Positions 17,000-25,950 of a stretch of 64,000 nucleotides of DNA are shown in pieces. Both the position numbers and the translations under genes were made by a program. Position 1 is the first letter of the stretch; each line of letters begins with the position of its first letter. The notes under the pieces were generated by a model that worked only from the letters and a program-made list of their open reading frames with translations, was not told where the DNA came from and searched no databases. Where the stretch lies: positions 496,001 through 560,000 of the forward strand of contig NZ_CP027116.1 in assembly GCF_003431975.1 (NCBI RefSeq), read 5' to 3'. The stretch is from Bacillus pumilus. GTDB taxonomy: Bacteria; Bacillota; Bacilli; Bacillales; Bacillaceae.

Positions 17000-17335
17000 G
17001 TGAAAAATTTCATTACGGCTTTACCTATTTTGTTGCTGTTGTCGTTTTCGTTCGTGTCTTTTGCCTTCCAGTTTGATCATCTTGTTTATTTCAGACTAGC
17101 GCTGGGGATCTTTTCGTTAGCGGGTCTTTTCTTTCTGTATACACTTAAAAGAAACATGAAATGGTTCATGGTTTATTTATATGCGAGCTGGATTGTTCTT
17201 GCTGCCGTCACGACATTTGAGGAGCCTGTTTTTTCTCAGTTTTTCTTCGGTGGTTTAACAATGACAATGGGCTATCTCACATATATGCTCATTTACTTAG
17301 GAATGAAGCAGGACCGTGTAGCGAAATCACATTAA
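17000..17335 (+). CDS. ydbL: Small membrane protein YdbL
   Basis: 111 residues with four hydrophobic segments (about 4-23, 28-48, 54-70, 78-101) and short loops; the end (KQDRVAKSH) is basic. GTG 17000 follows GGAGGTGGCACTATC. It corresponds to B. subtilis YdbL in position and size. No function is known; the location after ydbJK is conserved. Confidence 0.8.
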   Translation: MKNFITALPILLLLSFSFVSFAFQFDHLVYFRLALGIFSLAGLFFLYTLKRNMKWFMVYLYASWIVLAAVTTFEEPVFSQFFFGGLTMTMGYLTYMLIYLGMKQDRVAKSH

Positions 17336-17340
17336 AAACA

Positions 17341-17383
17341 AAAGCTGATAAAATCTGTTTCGATTTTATCAGCTTTTTTATTT
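17341..17383 (+). terminator. Terminator of ydbL
   Basis: AAAGCTGATAAAATC / GATTTTATCAGCTTT, a 15-bp perfect stem with short loop and T-rich tail. Confidence 0.9.
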
Positions 17384-17389
17384 CTGTTG

Positions 17390-17427
17390 AAAAGATAAAA
17401 GAGAAGAGCAGCCAGATGTGACTGCTC
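17390..17427 (-). terminator. Terminator of fbpB
   Basis: On the minus strand GAGCAG / CTGCTC with a 10-base loop is followed by a T-rich tail (fwd A-rich 17390-17405). Confidence 0.7.
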
Positions 17428-17435
17428 CCATGCGT

Positions 17436-17594
17436 TTATGATTCACGTCCAGCAGCTGCGAGCTGCTTTTGGTGCTTGTTGTCGATGGTTTCGTATATAC
17501 TTTCCATCATTTTAGGATCGCGCATGATGGCCTTCTTGTTTTCTTCAATCAATTGCTGATATGTTTTGATTCTCTTCTTAGACATGTGACTCAT
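17436..17594 (-). CDS. fbpB: Small basic Fur-regulated protein FbpB (YdbN)
   Basis: 52 residues from ATG 17594, or 49 from the internal ATG at 17585, which sits at better distance from AAAGGAG. The core KKRIKTYQQLIEENKKAIM and the end QLAAAGRES are those of B. subtilis YdbN/FbpB by recall. In B. subtilis the Fbp proteins help the small RNA FsrA repress iron-rich, dispensable enzymes under iron starvation; FbpB is thought to act as an RNA chaperone. A Fur box overlies the promoter region, consistent with induction at low iron. The gene is too short for ordinary ORF listing. Confidence 0.88.
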   Translation of the reverse strand: MSHMSKKRIKTYQQLIEENKKAIMRDPKMMESIYETIDNKHQKQLAAAGRES

Positions 17595-17645
17595 CGCTCC
17601 TTTATGAGAATGGTGGACGTTTATAGGATTTCACACAGATGAAAT

Positions 17646-17660
17646 TGATAATCATTTTCA
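17646..17660 (-). promoter_or_regulatory. Fur box of fbpB
   Basis: TGATAATCATTTTCA matches the Fur core TGATAATNATTATCA at 13 of 14 informative positions. It lies just downstream of the promoter -10 box. Confidence 0.8.
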
Positions 17661-17672
17661 ATTAGCATCTCC

Positions 17673-17701
17673 ATTATACAAAGCAAAATGTCAGAAGTAA
17701 A
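17673..17701 (-). promoter_or_regulatory. Sigma-A promoter of fbpB
   Basis: On the minus strand TTTACT, 17-bp spacer, TATAAT (17678-17673). The remaining gap between fbpB and ydbP, up to 17890, shows no gene. Confidence 0.6.
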
Positions 17702-17895
17702 GATTCAATTCAGAAAATTCACGTAATCGACATATTCCCTTTCGAATCAACGTTCATTCTTTCCCAGGAAATAATTTGCTGTCAATTGCTGTCGTAAGTA
17801 AGATATCTATATAAAAGATTCCTTCGTTCTTTGAAACGTTTTGGCTGCCCATCTCGTCTTATGTAGAGATTTGATGTAGAACTGTGAGAAGACAT

Positions 17896-17928
17896 AAAAA
17901 AGACACCAGCAAGTGTTGCTGATGTCCT
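17896..17928 (-). terminator. Terminator of ydbP
   Basis: On the minus strand GACATCAGCAA / TTGCTGGTGTC is followed by TTTTTT. Confidence 0.85.
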
Positions 17929-17941
17929 TTGTTTCAACAAT

Positions 17942-18262
17942 TTAAGAAACGTGTTCTTGAAGAAATTCTGTCACTTCTTCAGGGGATTTTGCGTTTGCAC
18001 TGTGTAGATGACCTGTTTTTTCACCATTTTTGAAAATTAACAGGCTTGGAATACCCATGACCTGATACGTTTCTGCTAATTCAGGGAAATCGTCTTTGTT
18101 TATTTCAAACCATTCATGATGTGCATAAGCCTCTAGGATGTCTGGAATGAACATGTCCATTCTTGTACAGTCAGGACACCATGTTGCAAAGAATTTAACG
18201 ATGACTTCTTTGTCTGATTGAATGATTTCATTGAATTGTTCAGTACTTGTGATTTTTTTCAA
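17942..18262 (-). CDS. ydbP: Thioredoxin-like protein YdbP
   Basis: 106 residues from TTG 18262, the same length as B. subtilis YdbP by recall. Thioredoxin fold with active site ATWCPDCTRMD (Cys-Pro-Asp-Cys, about residues 27-37) and cis-Pro in VMGIPSLLIF. A cytoplasmic thiol-disulfide oxidoreductase role is likely; the partner is unknown. TTG 18262 is chosen because AAAAGGAG lies 10 bases upstream. The frame runs 31 codons further without protein-like sequence. Confidence 0.88.
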   Translation of the reverse strand: MKKITSTEQFNEIIQSDKEVIVKFFATWCPDCTRMDMFIPDILEAYAHHEWFEINKDDFPELAETYQVMGIPSLLIFKNGEKTGHLHSANAKSPEEVTEFLQEHVS

Positions 18263-18445
18263 TTTGTCACAACTCCTTTTCATTGTCATTTTAATATAAA
18301 ATAAAGGCGAAAGACATACAAATGCTCGGGGGCGCTTACAACCTTTACAAATCATTTCAATTCCGTAACAACAAAAATTAATTAGAGCAATTTTGCTTGA
18401 AAGTGATAAGATAGTAAAGATGAATTTTAGTGGGGGGAGTATCCA

Positions 18446-19528
18446 TTGAAAATAAGTTTAGGATTGATTTACGGCGGAAAGTCAGCCGAACATAATGTAT
18501 CACTGCAAACAGCCCTTGCAGTTACAAAAGCACTTAACACTGAGAAGTTCGATATACATCCAATTTATATTACAGAAGAGGGCGAATGGCTAAGAGGAGA
18601 AAAACTCACTGAACCAGTATCAAACGTCAAAATGCTTCAATTTGAACAAAATGCAAAGACGTTTTTACCAACTTCTTTAAATGAGAGCATGTTTCCACAG
18701 CCTGCATCTGCCGATGAGAAAATTGATGTTGTCTTCCCATTGCTTCACGGACCAAATGGTGAAGACGGAACGATGCAAGGATTACTTGAACTGTTAAATA
18801 TCCCTTATGTCGGTAACGGCGTTCTCGCTTCTGCCGCGGGTATGGATAAAGTCATGATGAAAGATGTGTTTGCTCAAGCAGGACTTGCACAGGCAAAGCA
18901 CCTTTCCTTCAATAAAAAAGACTATGAGAAGGCCACACCAGATAGCTTAGAACAGGTCGAACAAGTACTTGGCTATCCATGCTTTGTAAAACCTGCCAAC
19001 ATGGGATCAAGTGTTGGAATTAGCAAATGCCGCAGCAAAGAAGAGCTGCAAACCGCATTCGACCTAGCTTTCCAATATGATCGTCGTGTAGTCGTCGAAG
19101 AAGGCGTCGTTGGAAGAGAAATCGAAATCGGTGTATTAGGAAATGACGAGCCGAAATGCTCAGTCGTTGGTGAAATTGCGCCTAAAACAGATTTTTATGA
19201 CTACAAAGCAAAATATGAAGATGGCGATACAGATTTGATCATTCCTGCGAGTGTGTCAGAAGATGAATACAAGACAATTCATGATATGGCGATTAAGGCA
19301 TTTAAATCCCTCGATGGTTCTGGTCTTGTACGTGCAGACTTCTTCCTCACAGAAGAAGGTGAAGTGCTGATCAATGAAGTGAATACAATGCCTGGATTCA
19401 CCCCATTTAGTATGTTCCCGCTCCTTTGGAAACACACTGGTGTAGAGTATCCAGAGTTGATTGAAAAACTAGTGTCACTTGCAATTGAACGCCATCAAGA
19501 AAAACAAACCATTAAAACAACTTTTTAA
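18446..19528 (+). CDS. ddl: D-alanine--D-alanine ligase Ddl
   Basis: 360 residues, full length. ATP-grasp enzyme joining two D-Ala for peptidoglycan precursor synthesis in the cytoplasm. Visible motifs: N-terminal [32 protein letters not shown] (about 97-114), [13 protein letters not shown], and the Mg-binding end [18 protein letters not shown]. The omega-loop Tyr (DFYDYKAKY) indicates a D-Ala:D-Ala rather than D-Ala:D-Lac ligase. Start TTG 18446 follows GGGGGGAGTATCCA. murF follows after 80 bp. Confidence 0.96.
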   Translation: MKISLGLIYGGKSAEHNVSLQTALAVTKALNTEKFDIHPIYITEEGEWLRGEKLTEPVSNVKMLQFEQNAKTFLPTSLNESMFPQPASADEKIDVVFPLLHGPNGEDGTMQGLLELLNIPYVGNGVLASAAGMDKVMMKDVFAQAGLAQAKHLSFNKKDYEKATPDSLEQVEQVLGYPCFVKPANMGSSVGISKCRSKEELQTAFDLAFQYDRRVVVEEGVVGREIEIGVLGNDEPKCSVVGEIAPKTDFYDYKAKYEDGDTDLIIPASVSEDEYKTIHDMAIKAFKSLDGSGLVRADFFLTEEGEVLINEVNTMPGFTPFSMFPLLWKHTGVEYPELIEKLVSLAIERHQEKQTIKTTF

Positions 19529-19542
19529 TGTGAGCAACAAGC

Positions 19543-19572
19543 AGACACTATCCTTAGGTAGTGTCTCTTTTC
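19543..19572 (+). terminator. Hairpin between ddl and murF
   Basis: AGACACTA / TAGTGTCT with loop and CTTTTCC tail. It may act as partial terminator or mRNA processing signal, since murF lies just downstream with no obvious promoter. Confidence 0.5.
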
Positions 19573-19608
19573 CTTCAAACGTGAAATGAGAAAGAGAGGC
19601 GAAAAATC

Positions 19609-20973
19609 ATGATCAAACGTACAGCGAAACAAATCGCCCAAATGGCTGGTGGGACACTATCTAATCAAGCTTTTGGCGAAGAGCAAATTCACGGAGTGAC
19701 AACAGATACACGAAAAGTATCAAAAGGCGCACTGTTTATCCCGCTCATTGGAGAACATTTTAACGGCCACACATTTGCTTCAAAAGCAGTGGAGCTTGGA
19801 GCAGCAGCTGTTCTTTGGAATCAAAAAGAAGCCAATCCGCCAGAAGGTGTACCTGTTATTCTTGTCGACGATACTCTGGCAGCACTTCAGCAATTGGCCA
19901 AATCATATTTAAAAGAAGAAAATCCTCGTGTTGTCGGTATTACAGGAAGTAACGGGAAAACGACAACGAAAGATATGATTCATTCCGTCTTACAAACGAC
20001 GTATCAAGTTCATAAAACAGACGGCAACTTTAATAATCATATTGGTCTTCCGCTCACTATTCTTGCAATGCCAGAAGGCACAGAGATAGCTGTATTGGAG
20101 ATGGGGATGAGTGCAAAAGGCGAGATTGAGTTCTTGTCAAATCTAGCTGAGCCTGATGCAGCAGTCATCACCAATATCGGGGAATCTCATATGCAAGATT
20201 TAGGTTCAAGAGAAGCGATTGCTGATGCAAAATGTGAGATCACAAAAGGGCTAAAAGAGGATGGCACCTTTTATTATTTAGGAGATGAGCCTTTGATCCG
20301 CGAGAGAGCGACTGCACTTTCGCAACAAGTGAAAACCTTTGGAGAAGCAGAGGACTGTGATATCAAGGTTACGCACATTAACCAACTTGCAGAAGGCACT
20401 GAATTTCAAGTCGAAGGGTATGCCCAGGGGTTTCTTATTCCTGTATTAGGGAAACATAATGTAAAGAATGCCCTTGCTGCCATTGCCATAGGCCAGCATT
20501 TCGGACTGAATGAAAGACAAATCGCCCAAGGACTCATGCAAACGAAATTGACAGGAATGCGCCTTGAACTGTTTAAAACAGAGAAAGGAATGACTGTCAT
20601 CAATGATGCATATAATGCAAGTCCTACTTCTATGAAAGCTGCAATTGATCTTGTAGGAGATATGGATGGCTTTGCACATCGTATTCTTGTACTCGGAGAC
20701 ATGCTTGAGATGGGCAGCGAAGAAGAAACGTATCATTATGAACTAGGCCGCTACATCAAGCCTGAGTTTATTGATCATGTGATGACGTATGGCCGCCTAG
20801 GTGCATTCATCGCTGAAGGAGCAAAGGAAGCATTCGGTGATGCGCGTGTGTTCTCATTTATGGACAAAGAGGAATTGAAGAAAAAACTAGCTGACGTAGC
20901 AGGACCTGACGATGTTGTTCTAGTCAAAGCTTCACGCGGCATGAGATTAGAAGAAGTCATTACTGCACTTTAA
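19609..20973 (+). CDS. murF: UDP-MurNAc-tripeptide--D-alanyl-D-alanine ligase MurF
   Basis: 454 residues. It adds the D-Ala-D-Ala made by Ddl to the UDP-MurNAc tripeptide. Mur ligase N-domain (about 25-100, GVTTDTRKVSKGALFIPL), ATP-binding loop GITGSNGKTTTKDMI (about 108-122), central motif NFNNHIGLPLTIL, and the C-terminal domain with NDAYNASPTSMKAA. ATG 19609 is behind AGAGAGGCG. It is coupled with ddl, an arrangement conserved in Bacillus. Confidence 0.96.
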   Translation: MIKRTAKQIAQMAGGTLSNQAFGEEQIHGVTTDTRKVSKGALFIPLIGEHFNGHTFASKAVELGAAAVLWNQKEANPPEGVPVILVDDTLAALQQLAKSYLKEENPRVVGITGSNGKTTTKDMIHSVLQTTYQVHKTDGNFNNHIGLPLTILAMPEGTEIAVLEMGMSAKGEIEFLSNLAEPDAAVITNIGESHMQDLGSREAIADAKCEITKGLKEDGTFYYLGDEPLIRERATALSQQVKTFGEAEDCDIKVTHINQLAEGTEFQVEGYAQGFLIPVLGKHNVKNALAAIAIGQHFGLNERQIAQGLMQTKLTGMRLELFKTEKGMTVINDAYNASPTSMKAAIDLVGDMDGFAHRILVLGDMLEMGSEEETYHYELGRYIKPEFIDHVMTYGRLGAFIAEGAKEAFGDARVFSFMDKEELKKKLADVAGPDDVVLVKASRGMRLEEVITAL

Positions 20974-21000
20974 AGAGTAAGCGGCAAAGAAGGTGACAGA

Positions 21001-21693
21001 ATGATTGGCTGTCTATGTATACACGGTTTCACTGGCGCTCCTTATGAAGTGGAACCGCTCGCACAATATTTAAAGCAGAAGACAGATTGGAACATGCAGT
21101 CTATCACGCTTCCGGGGCATGGAGATGAGCTTCAGCTAAAAGGCATTCTCTATCAAGAATGGATTGCGACAGCTGAACTAGAGCTTTTATCCCTTAACAG
21201 AACTTGTGACACCATTTATTTAATCGGATTTTCAATGGGAGGAATGATTGCTTCTTATCTAGCAGCGAAGTATCCGGTTGCTCGTCTCGTCCTTTTAAGT
21301 GCTGCGGCAAAATATGTGAATCCAAAACAAATGATTCAAGACACAAGGCAAATGCTGAAGGAATCATTTTCTGGTTTGATTGATACGAACCCTTTGTATG
21401 ATAGATACCGTCATAAGCTAACGAGCACACCGCTGTCAGCTGCTGTAGAATTTATGAAGCTGGTGAAGCAAACGAAGGGCTCTCTTGAGAAGCTTCACCT
21501 CCCCGTGTTAATTGTACAAGGGGAAAGCGATGGGATTGTACCTGCTTCAAGTGCAGATTTTATTTATCATAAAATCCCCTCCCGCCAGAAAGAAATGTTT
21601 TATTTACCCGATTGTAAACATCATGTATGCCACGAGCCGTGTGCACAGCAATTGTTTGAAAAAGTAGAGTATTTTCTAAAAAAAGCGATTTAA
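21001..21693 (+). CDS. Alpha/beta-hydrolase, carboxylesterase (Est30/YvaK-like)
   Basis: 230 residues. Alpha/beta-hydrolase with N-terminal oxyanion segment CIHGFTGAPYEVEPLAQYL, nucleophile elbow GFSMGGMIASYLAA (Ser about residue 79), acid Asp in VQGESDGIVP and catalytic His in PDCKHHVCHEP. This pattern is that of monoacylglycerol lipase/Est30 carboxylesterases acting on short-chain esters. It starts 27 bp after murF behind AGAAGGTGACAGA and may be in the murF transcript. B. subtilis lacks a gene at this spot as far as I recall. Confidence 0.8.
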   Translation: MIGCLCIHGFTGAPYEVEPLAQYLKQKTDWNMQSITLPGHGDELQLKGILYQEWIATAELELLSLNRTCDTIYLIGFSMGGMIASYLAAKYPVARLVLLSAAAKYVNPKQMIQDTRQMLKESFSGLIDTNPLYDRYRHKLTSTPLSAAVEFMKLVKQTKGSLEKLHLPVLIVQGESDGIVPASSADFIYHKIPSRQKEMFYLPDCKHHVCHEPCAQQLFEKVEYFLKKAI

Positions 21694-21820
21694 TCTATAG
21701 AAAAGCGAAAATGTGGCTAAACTAATATAAATTGAATCCCACTTGTTAAAATTTGCATCATTTTTGTCGAATGAGTGACATGCCTATGGTACAATAGGAA
21801 AGAAAAGGTGGCTGATTCGG

Positions 21821-22159
21821 TTGTTTCAATATGACGGAAAAACCTTTATCCCGCAGTCTAACTCGAGTAACGGAGAAGTATCATCAAGAACCGTATTTCA
21901 ATATCGTCAGGACGGGAATATATTAACGGGCACATATCAAGGCGGCAGTATTGTTTCTGGCGTACTTGTAGGAACTGTAAATGAGGATGGAACACTTCAT
22001 TTTAGATATCACCATGTCAGCAAAGACGGCAGCATAAGAAGCGGGTCTTGCGATTCCACACCTAAGCAGCTGGATAACGGAAAAATTCAACTGTTCGAAA
22101 AGTGGAAATGGATGGATGGCGATCAAAGTGATGGTGAATCTGTCATTGTGGAACAGTAG
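21821..22159 (+). CDS. Conserved hypothetical beta-rich protein
   Basis: 112 residues, no signal or membrane helix. Repeated beta-hairpin pattern (TVFQYRQDGNILTGTYQGG, IVSGVLVGTVNEDGTLHFRY, GKIQLFEKWKWMDGD) resembling lipocalin/avidin-like small proteins common in Bacillus, sometimes labelled N-acetylglutamate synthase without support. TTG 21821 follows AAAAGGTGGCTGATTCGG. The function is unknown. Confidence 0.7.
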   Translation: MFQYDGKTFIPQSNSSNGEVSSRTVFQYRQDGNILTGTYQGGSIVSGVLVGTVNEDGTLHFRYHHVSKDGSIRSGSCDSTPKQLDNGKIQLFEKWKWMDGDQSDGESVIVEQ

Positions 22160-22324
22160 ATATATCCATTTCTGTCTTGTTGAAAAACAAATAGTGTAAT
22201 GGTAAGATATAAGGTAGGGTAATTCGGGCTTTGTATATAATGGACCTGTCCTTTCGGAAAAGGGCAGTTTTTAATGATCATTCACGAGATTACTGAAACA
22301 GCAATTAGAAGGAGTTTGAATAAT

Positions 22325-23815
22325 TTGACTATAACGTTTCAAGATTTTCAATTAAGCGAAAGTCTCATGAAAGCTATTAACCGCATGGGATTTGAAGAAG
22401 CAACACCGATTCAAGCGGAAACAATTCCTCTCGGTCTTAAGAATAAAGATGTCATTGGACAAGCACAAACAGGAACAGGAAAAACTGCAGCGTTTGGTAT
22501 TCCTCTTGTCGAAAAAATCGACCCAGCGTCTCCAAATATCCAAGCGATTATCATTGCGCCAACAAGAGAATTAGCAATTCAAGTATCTGAAGAGCTATAC
22601 AAAATTGGCCAAGACAAGCGTGCGCGCGTACTTCCGATTTACGGTGGACAAGATATCGGTCGCCAAATCCGTTCGCTCAAGAAAAATCCTCATATCATCG
22701 TAGGGACTCCAGGACGTTTACTCGATCACATTAACCGTCGTACAATGCGTCTTCAAAATGTTGAAACTGTTGTGCTTGATGAAGCAGACGAAATGCTAAA
22801 CATGGGTTTCATCGAAGACATTGAATCGATCCTTTCAAATGTACCAAGTGAACACCAAACACTTTTATTCTCTGCGACAATGCCTGCACCAATTAAGCGC
22901 ATTGCAGAGCGTTTCATGACAAACCCAGAACACGTAAAAGTAAAAGCGAAAGAAATGACTGTCTCTAACATCCAACAGTTCTACTTGGATATCCACGAGC
23001 GTAAGAAGTTTGATACATTGACTCGTCTTCTTGACATTCAATCACCTGAGCTTTCAATTGTCTTCGGCCGTACGAAACGCCGCGTTGACGAATTGACTGA
23101 AGCACTTAACCTTAGAGGTTATACAGCTGAAGGAATTCATGGTGACTTGACGCAAGCAAAACGTATGGTTGCGCTTCGTAAATTCAAAGAAGGTTCAATC
23201 GATGTGCTTGTCGCAACAGACGTTGCAGCACGTGGACTTGATATCTCAGGCGTAACACACGTGTATAACTTTGACGTACCACAAGATCCAGAAAGCTACG
23301 TACACCGTATTGGACGTACTGGACGTGCTGGACGTACAGGTATGGCGATGACATTCATCACACCACGTGAAAAAGATATGCTTCGTGCGATCGAGCAAAC
23401 AACTAAACGTAAAATGGATCGTATGAAAGAACCAACACTAGATGAGGCAATCGAAGGGCAACAACAAGTAACCATTGATCGTCTGCGCACAATCATCAGT
23501 GAAAACAACCTAAACTTCTACATGACAGCAGCTGCTGAATTGCTAGAAGATCATGATTCTGTTACAGTGGTTGCGGCTGCTATCAAAATGATGACAAAAG
23601 AGCCAGATGCAACGCCTGTTCGTTTGACAGATGAAGCACCAATGGTATCAAAACGCAATCGTAACAACCGCAGCTCTTCTAAACGTAGAGACGGTGGCGG
23701 CGGAGGCGGCTATCGCGGAAAAAGCCGTTCATCTTACGGTGATAAAAAGCGCTCTTCAAATGACCGCAATCGTTCTTCTAACGATCGTCGTCAAAAGAAA
23801 TCTTATAACAACTAA
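22325..23815 (+). CDS. cshA: DEAD-box RNA helicase CshA (YdbR)
   Basis: 496 residues. ATP-dependent RNA helicase associated with the RNA degradosome, ribosome assembly and cold growth. Helicase motifs in order: Q-motif [13 protein letters not shown], Walker [31 protein letters not shown] box [16 protein letters not shown], and C-terminal [10 protein letters not shown]. The basic Gly/Ser/Arg-rich tail (from about 435) binds RNA. TTG 22325 gives the conserved N-terminus [10 protein letters not shown] and follows AGAAGGAG; the longer frame from 22274 is not conserved. A long leader with a GC hairpin (about 22245-22272) precedes it. Confidence 0.95.
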   Translation: MTITFQDFQLSESLMKAINRMGFEEATPIQAETIPLGLKNKDVIGQAQTGTGKTAAFGIPLVEKIDPASPNIQAIIIAPTRELAIQVSEELYKIGQDKRARVLPIYGGQDIGRQIRSLKKNPHIIVGTPGRLLDHINRRTMRLQNVETVVLDEADEMLNMGFIEDIESILSNVPSEHQTLLFSATMPAPIKRIAERFMTNPEHVKVKAKEMTVSNIQQFYLDIHERKKFDTLTRLLDIQSPELSIVFGRTKRRVDELTEALNLRGYTAEGIHGDLTQAKRMVALRKFKEGSIDVLVATDVAARGLDISGVTHVYNFDVPQDPESYVHRIGRTGRAGRTGMAMTFITPREKDMLRAIEQTTKRKMDRMKEPTLDEAIEGQQQVTIDRLRTIISENNLNFYMTAAAELLEDHDSVTVVAAAIKMMTKEPDATPVRLTDEAPMVSKRNRNNRSSSKRRDGGGGGGYRGKSRSSYGDKKRSSNDRNRSSNDRRQKKSYNN

Positions 23816-23818
23816 TTC

Positions 23819-23851
23819 AAAAGCGAATCCTTTGCAGGGTTCGCTTTTTTT
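23819..23851 (+). terminator. Terminator of cshA
   Basis: AAAAGCGAATCC / GGGTTCGCTTTTTT hairpin. Confidence 0.88.
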
Positions 23852-23862
23852 AACAGGTTTGT

Positions 23863-23888
23863 TGAAACTTTTTAGTCTTTATTTCGTA
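23863..23888 (+). promoter_or_regulatory. Sigma-W-type promoter of ydbST
   Basis: TGAAAC (23863-23868), exactly 16 bp, CGTA (23885-23888): the consensus of the extracytoplasmic-function sigma factor W. It lies 38 bp before ydbS, a known sigma-W regulon member in B. subtilis. Confidence 0.8.
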
Positions 23889-23925
23889 ATATATTGATAG
23901 AAAAGTATGAGAATGGGGGAAGAGT

Positions 23926-24405
23926 GTGAGAAAACAGCCGCAACGTCAAATTAGTTTAAATGGTTTAAAGGTATGGCGTCTTCAAAATGGAATTATCTCA
24001 TTGATTTTCTTACTCATCATCATTGGGGTATTTGTCGCTAGTTATTATCTTCAATGGCCATATTGGATTGGGACCATCCTCATCGGTTTATGGGTCTTAC
24101 AGGTCATCTTTGGCATTTGGCTTATACCGAAAATCCGACATCGCATCTGGCGCTACGAAGTATTTGAAAATGAAATTGAAATTCAGCATGGACTCATTCG
24201 CGTCACACGTGTGATTGTGCCGATGGTCCGTGTCCAGCATGTCGATACATCGCAAGGTCCGCTTTTAAGGCGCTACCGTTTGGCATCGGTTCAAATTTCG
24301 ACCGCTGCCACAGTTCATGATATACCGGCGCTAGAATTAGAAGAAGCTGATGAGCTTCGTGATTACATATCTCGTTTAGCAAGGGTGACGGAAGATGATG
24401 TCTGA
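23926..24405 (+). CDS. ydbS: Membrane protein YdbS with bacterial PH domain
   Basis: 159 residues. Two membrane helices (about 23-42 and 47-66) and a C-terminal bacterial PH-like domain (YEVFENEIEIQHGLIRVTRV, PMVRVQHVDTSQGPLLRRY). With YdbT it is implicated in B. subtilis in resistance to antimicrobial compounds made by related bacilli. GTG 23926 follows GGGGGAAGAGT. It overlaps ydbT by 11 bp and is probably translated together with it. Confidence 0.88.
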   Translation: MRKQPQRQISLNGLKVWRLQNGIISLIFLLIIIGVFVASYYLQWPYWIGTILIGLWVLQVIFGIWLIPKIRHRIWRYEVFENEIEIQHGLIRVTRVIVPMVRVQHVDTSQGPLLRRYRLASVQISTAATVHDIPALELEEADELRDYISRLARVTEDDV

Positions 24406-25894
24406 ACCAAAACGAGTACATCCAATCTCGATGTTTATTGATTTTATATCAGATGCCGTATCTATGATCAAAAACTTCATTATCCCTTTTTTCGTTCTGA
24501 TCTTTGTGAACTCGAATTCGAGCATTCGTTTTTATGCATTTATCATTCTTGGTGTGCTCCTTTTATGGAAAGCTGTTTCAACCGTATTAGCATGGAGACG
24601 ATTCACCTATCGGATGGAAGATGATGAATTTCGTGTGGAATCGGGGGTCATCACGAAAAAGAAAAAGTATATCTCGTTAGAACGAATTCAAACGGTGAAT
24701 ACAAGTGAAGGCATCTTCCAGCGAATTTTCGGCTTGGTGCGTGTCCAAATCGAAACAGCAGGCGGAACCGACGGTCCAGAAGTGAGCCTGACGGCGATTA
24801 CAAAAGCAGAAGCGGAACAATTAAAGCAAGCGATTTTCAACCGTAAGAAAAGCTTGCAGCAAGAAGAAATGGTGGATGAAAATGGGGATGTGCTGCATGA
24901 TCCTCTGGCGAAGCAACAACCTGTGGAAGAAGAAATCAATGTTTCCTATCGTATGGGTGTACCAGAGCTGCTTCTGGCTGCGACGACTTCAAGCGGGATC
25001 GGCGTCATAATATCTGGGTGTATCGCCATCTACACACAAATTGATGAAATCCTTCCTTTGGACGGATTCATCAATCGCTTCTCTTTTTTAAGTCATGCGA
25101 GTATTGAAATTTATGCGATTCTCATATTTCTTGCCATATTGATTGCGTGGATTCTGAGTGTCGGGGTGACGGCTCTTCAATATGCAAATTTTACGGCAAA
25201 GCGAAAAGGGAATGACATCATCATCACAAGAGGACTGATCGAGAGGCATCAAATGACCATTCCTCTTGCCAGAATTCAAGCAGTGAAAATCAAAGAAAGT
25301 ATTATCCGGGAGCCTTTTGGCTTTGCGACGGTAATGCTTGTGAGCGCTGGAGGATCTATTACAGAAAAAGAAACCTCTTCCGTCTTATTTCCGCTGATTC
25401 GCAAGAAAAGAATCAGCGAACTGCTATCTCAATTCACAGATCATTATCATTTGGCGCCAGAAACTGAACTGAAAAAGGTGCCAAAGCGTTCGCTCAAACG
25501 CTACTTGATCTCTTACGGCTTTGTACCATTACTTGTAGGTGTGATCCTTTCTGTCCGTTTTCCGCCGTGGGGTTATTTGGCACTCATTCCGCTTCCGATT
25601 GCTTTGCTCTTTGGGTATTTAGCTTATAAACAATCAGGCTACACGATTAAAGATCCATTGATTCAATTGACATCAAGGGGCATTGGCAAAACCACTGGCA
25701 TTGTATTGAGAAAACGAATGCAAAACTATACAATGACACAATCTTTCTTCCAAAAGAAAGGCCGAGTGGCGAGTATTCACACATTTGTGAAATCCTCTGC
25801 GCTGCTTGATTCCTTTGGTGTGCATCACCTTGAGGAAGAAGATGCCGCACGTGTCTTGGATTGGTATTCATATGAAAAAAATAAATCTTCTTAA
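24395..25894 (+). CDS. ydbT: Membrane protein YdbT with tandem bacterial PH domains
   Basis: 499 residues. Membrane helix pairs at about 16-60, 180-260 and 370-410 alternate with three PH-like (YdbS/YdbT, DUF304) domains: about 65-150 (VESGVITKKKKYISLERIQT), about 265-345 (ITRGLIERHQMTIPLARIQA) and about 415-490. The repeated motif near the middle (R-I-Q-x-V) marks each copy. It acts with YdbS in the membrane, probably in envelope defence under sigma-W control. Confidence 0.88.
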   Translation: MMSEPKRVHPISMFIDFISDAVSMIKNFIIPFFVLIFVNSNSSIRFYAFIILGVLLLWKAVSTVLAWRRFTYRMEDDEFRVESGVITKKKKYISLERIQTVNTSEGIFQRIFGLVRVQIETAGGTDGPEVSLTAITKAEAEQLKQAIFNRKKSLQQEEMVDENGDVLHDPLAKQQPVEEEINVSYRMGVPELLLAATTSSGIGVIISGCIAIYTQIDEILPLDGFINRFSFLSHASIEIYAILIFLAILIAWILSVGVTALQYANFTAKRKGNDIIITRGLIERHQMTIPLARIQAVKIKESIIREPFGFATVMLVSAGGSITEKETSSVLFPLIRKKRISELLSQFTDHYHLAPETELKKVPKRSLKRYLISYGFVPLLVGVILSVRFPPWGYLALIPLPIALLFGYLAYKQSGYTIKDPLIQLTSRGIGKTTGIVLRKRMQNYTMTQSFFQKKGRVASIHTFVKSSALLDSFGVHHLEEEDAARVLDWYSYEKNKSS

Positions 25895-25898
25895 ACCA

Positions 25899-25944
25899 AA
25901 AATGTCGATCAACTTCCCGTTCATAGGAGTGATCGACATTTTTT
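25899..25944. terminator. Bidirectional terminator between ydbT and ydcA
   Basis: AAATGTCGATCA / TGATCGACATTTTTT hairpin between convergent genes. Confidence 0.85.
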
Positions 25945-25950
25945 ATGAGA

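Noticed and set aside
17845..17875. TGAAAC-N17-CGTC resembling an ECF-type promoter on the + strand
   Set aside because: Spacing fits neither sigma-W nor the last bases of the consensus, and no + strand gene follows before ddl, 570 bp away with a terminator hairpin between.
24688..24939. Ser/Cys-rich minus-strand frame inside ydbT
   Set aside because: Shadow of the ydbT coding sequence; composition is typical of antisense frames.
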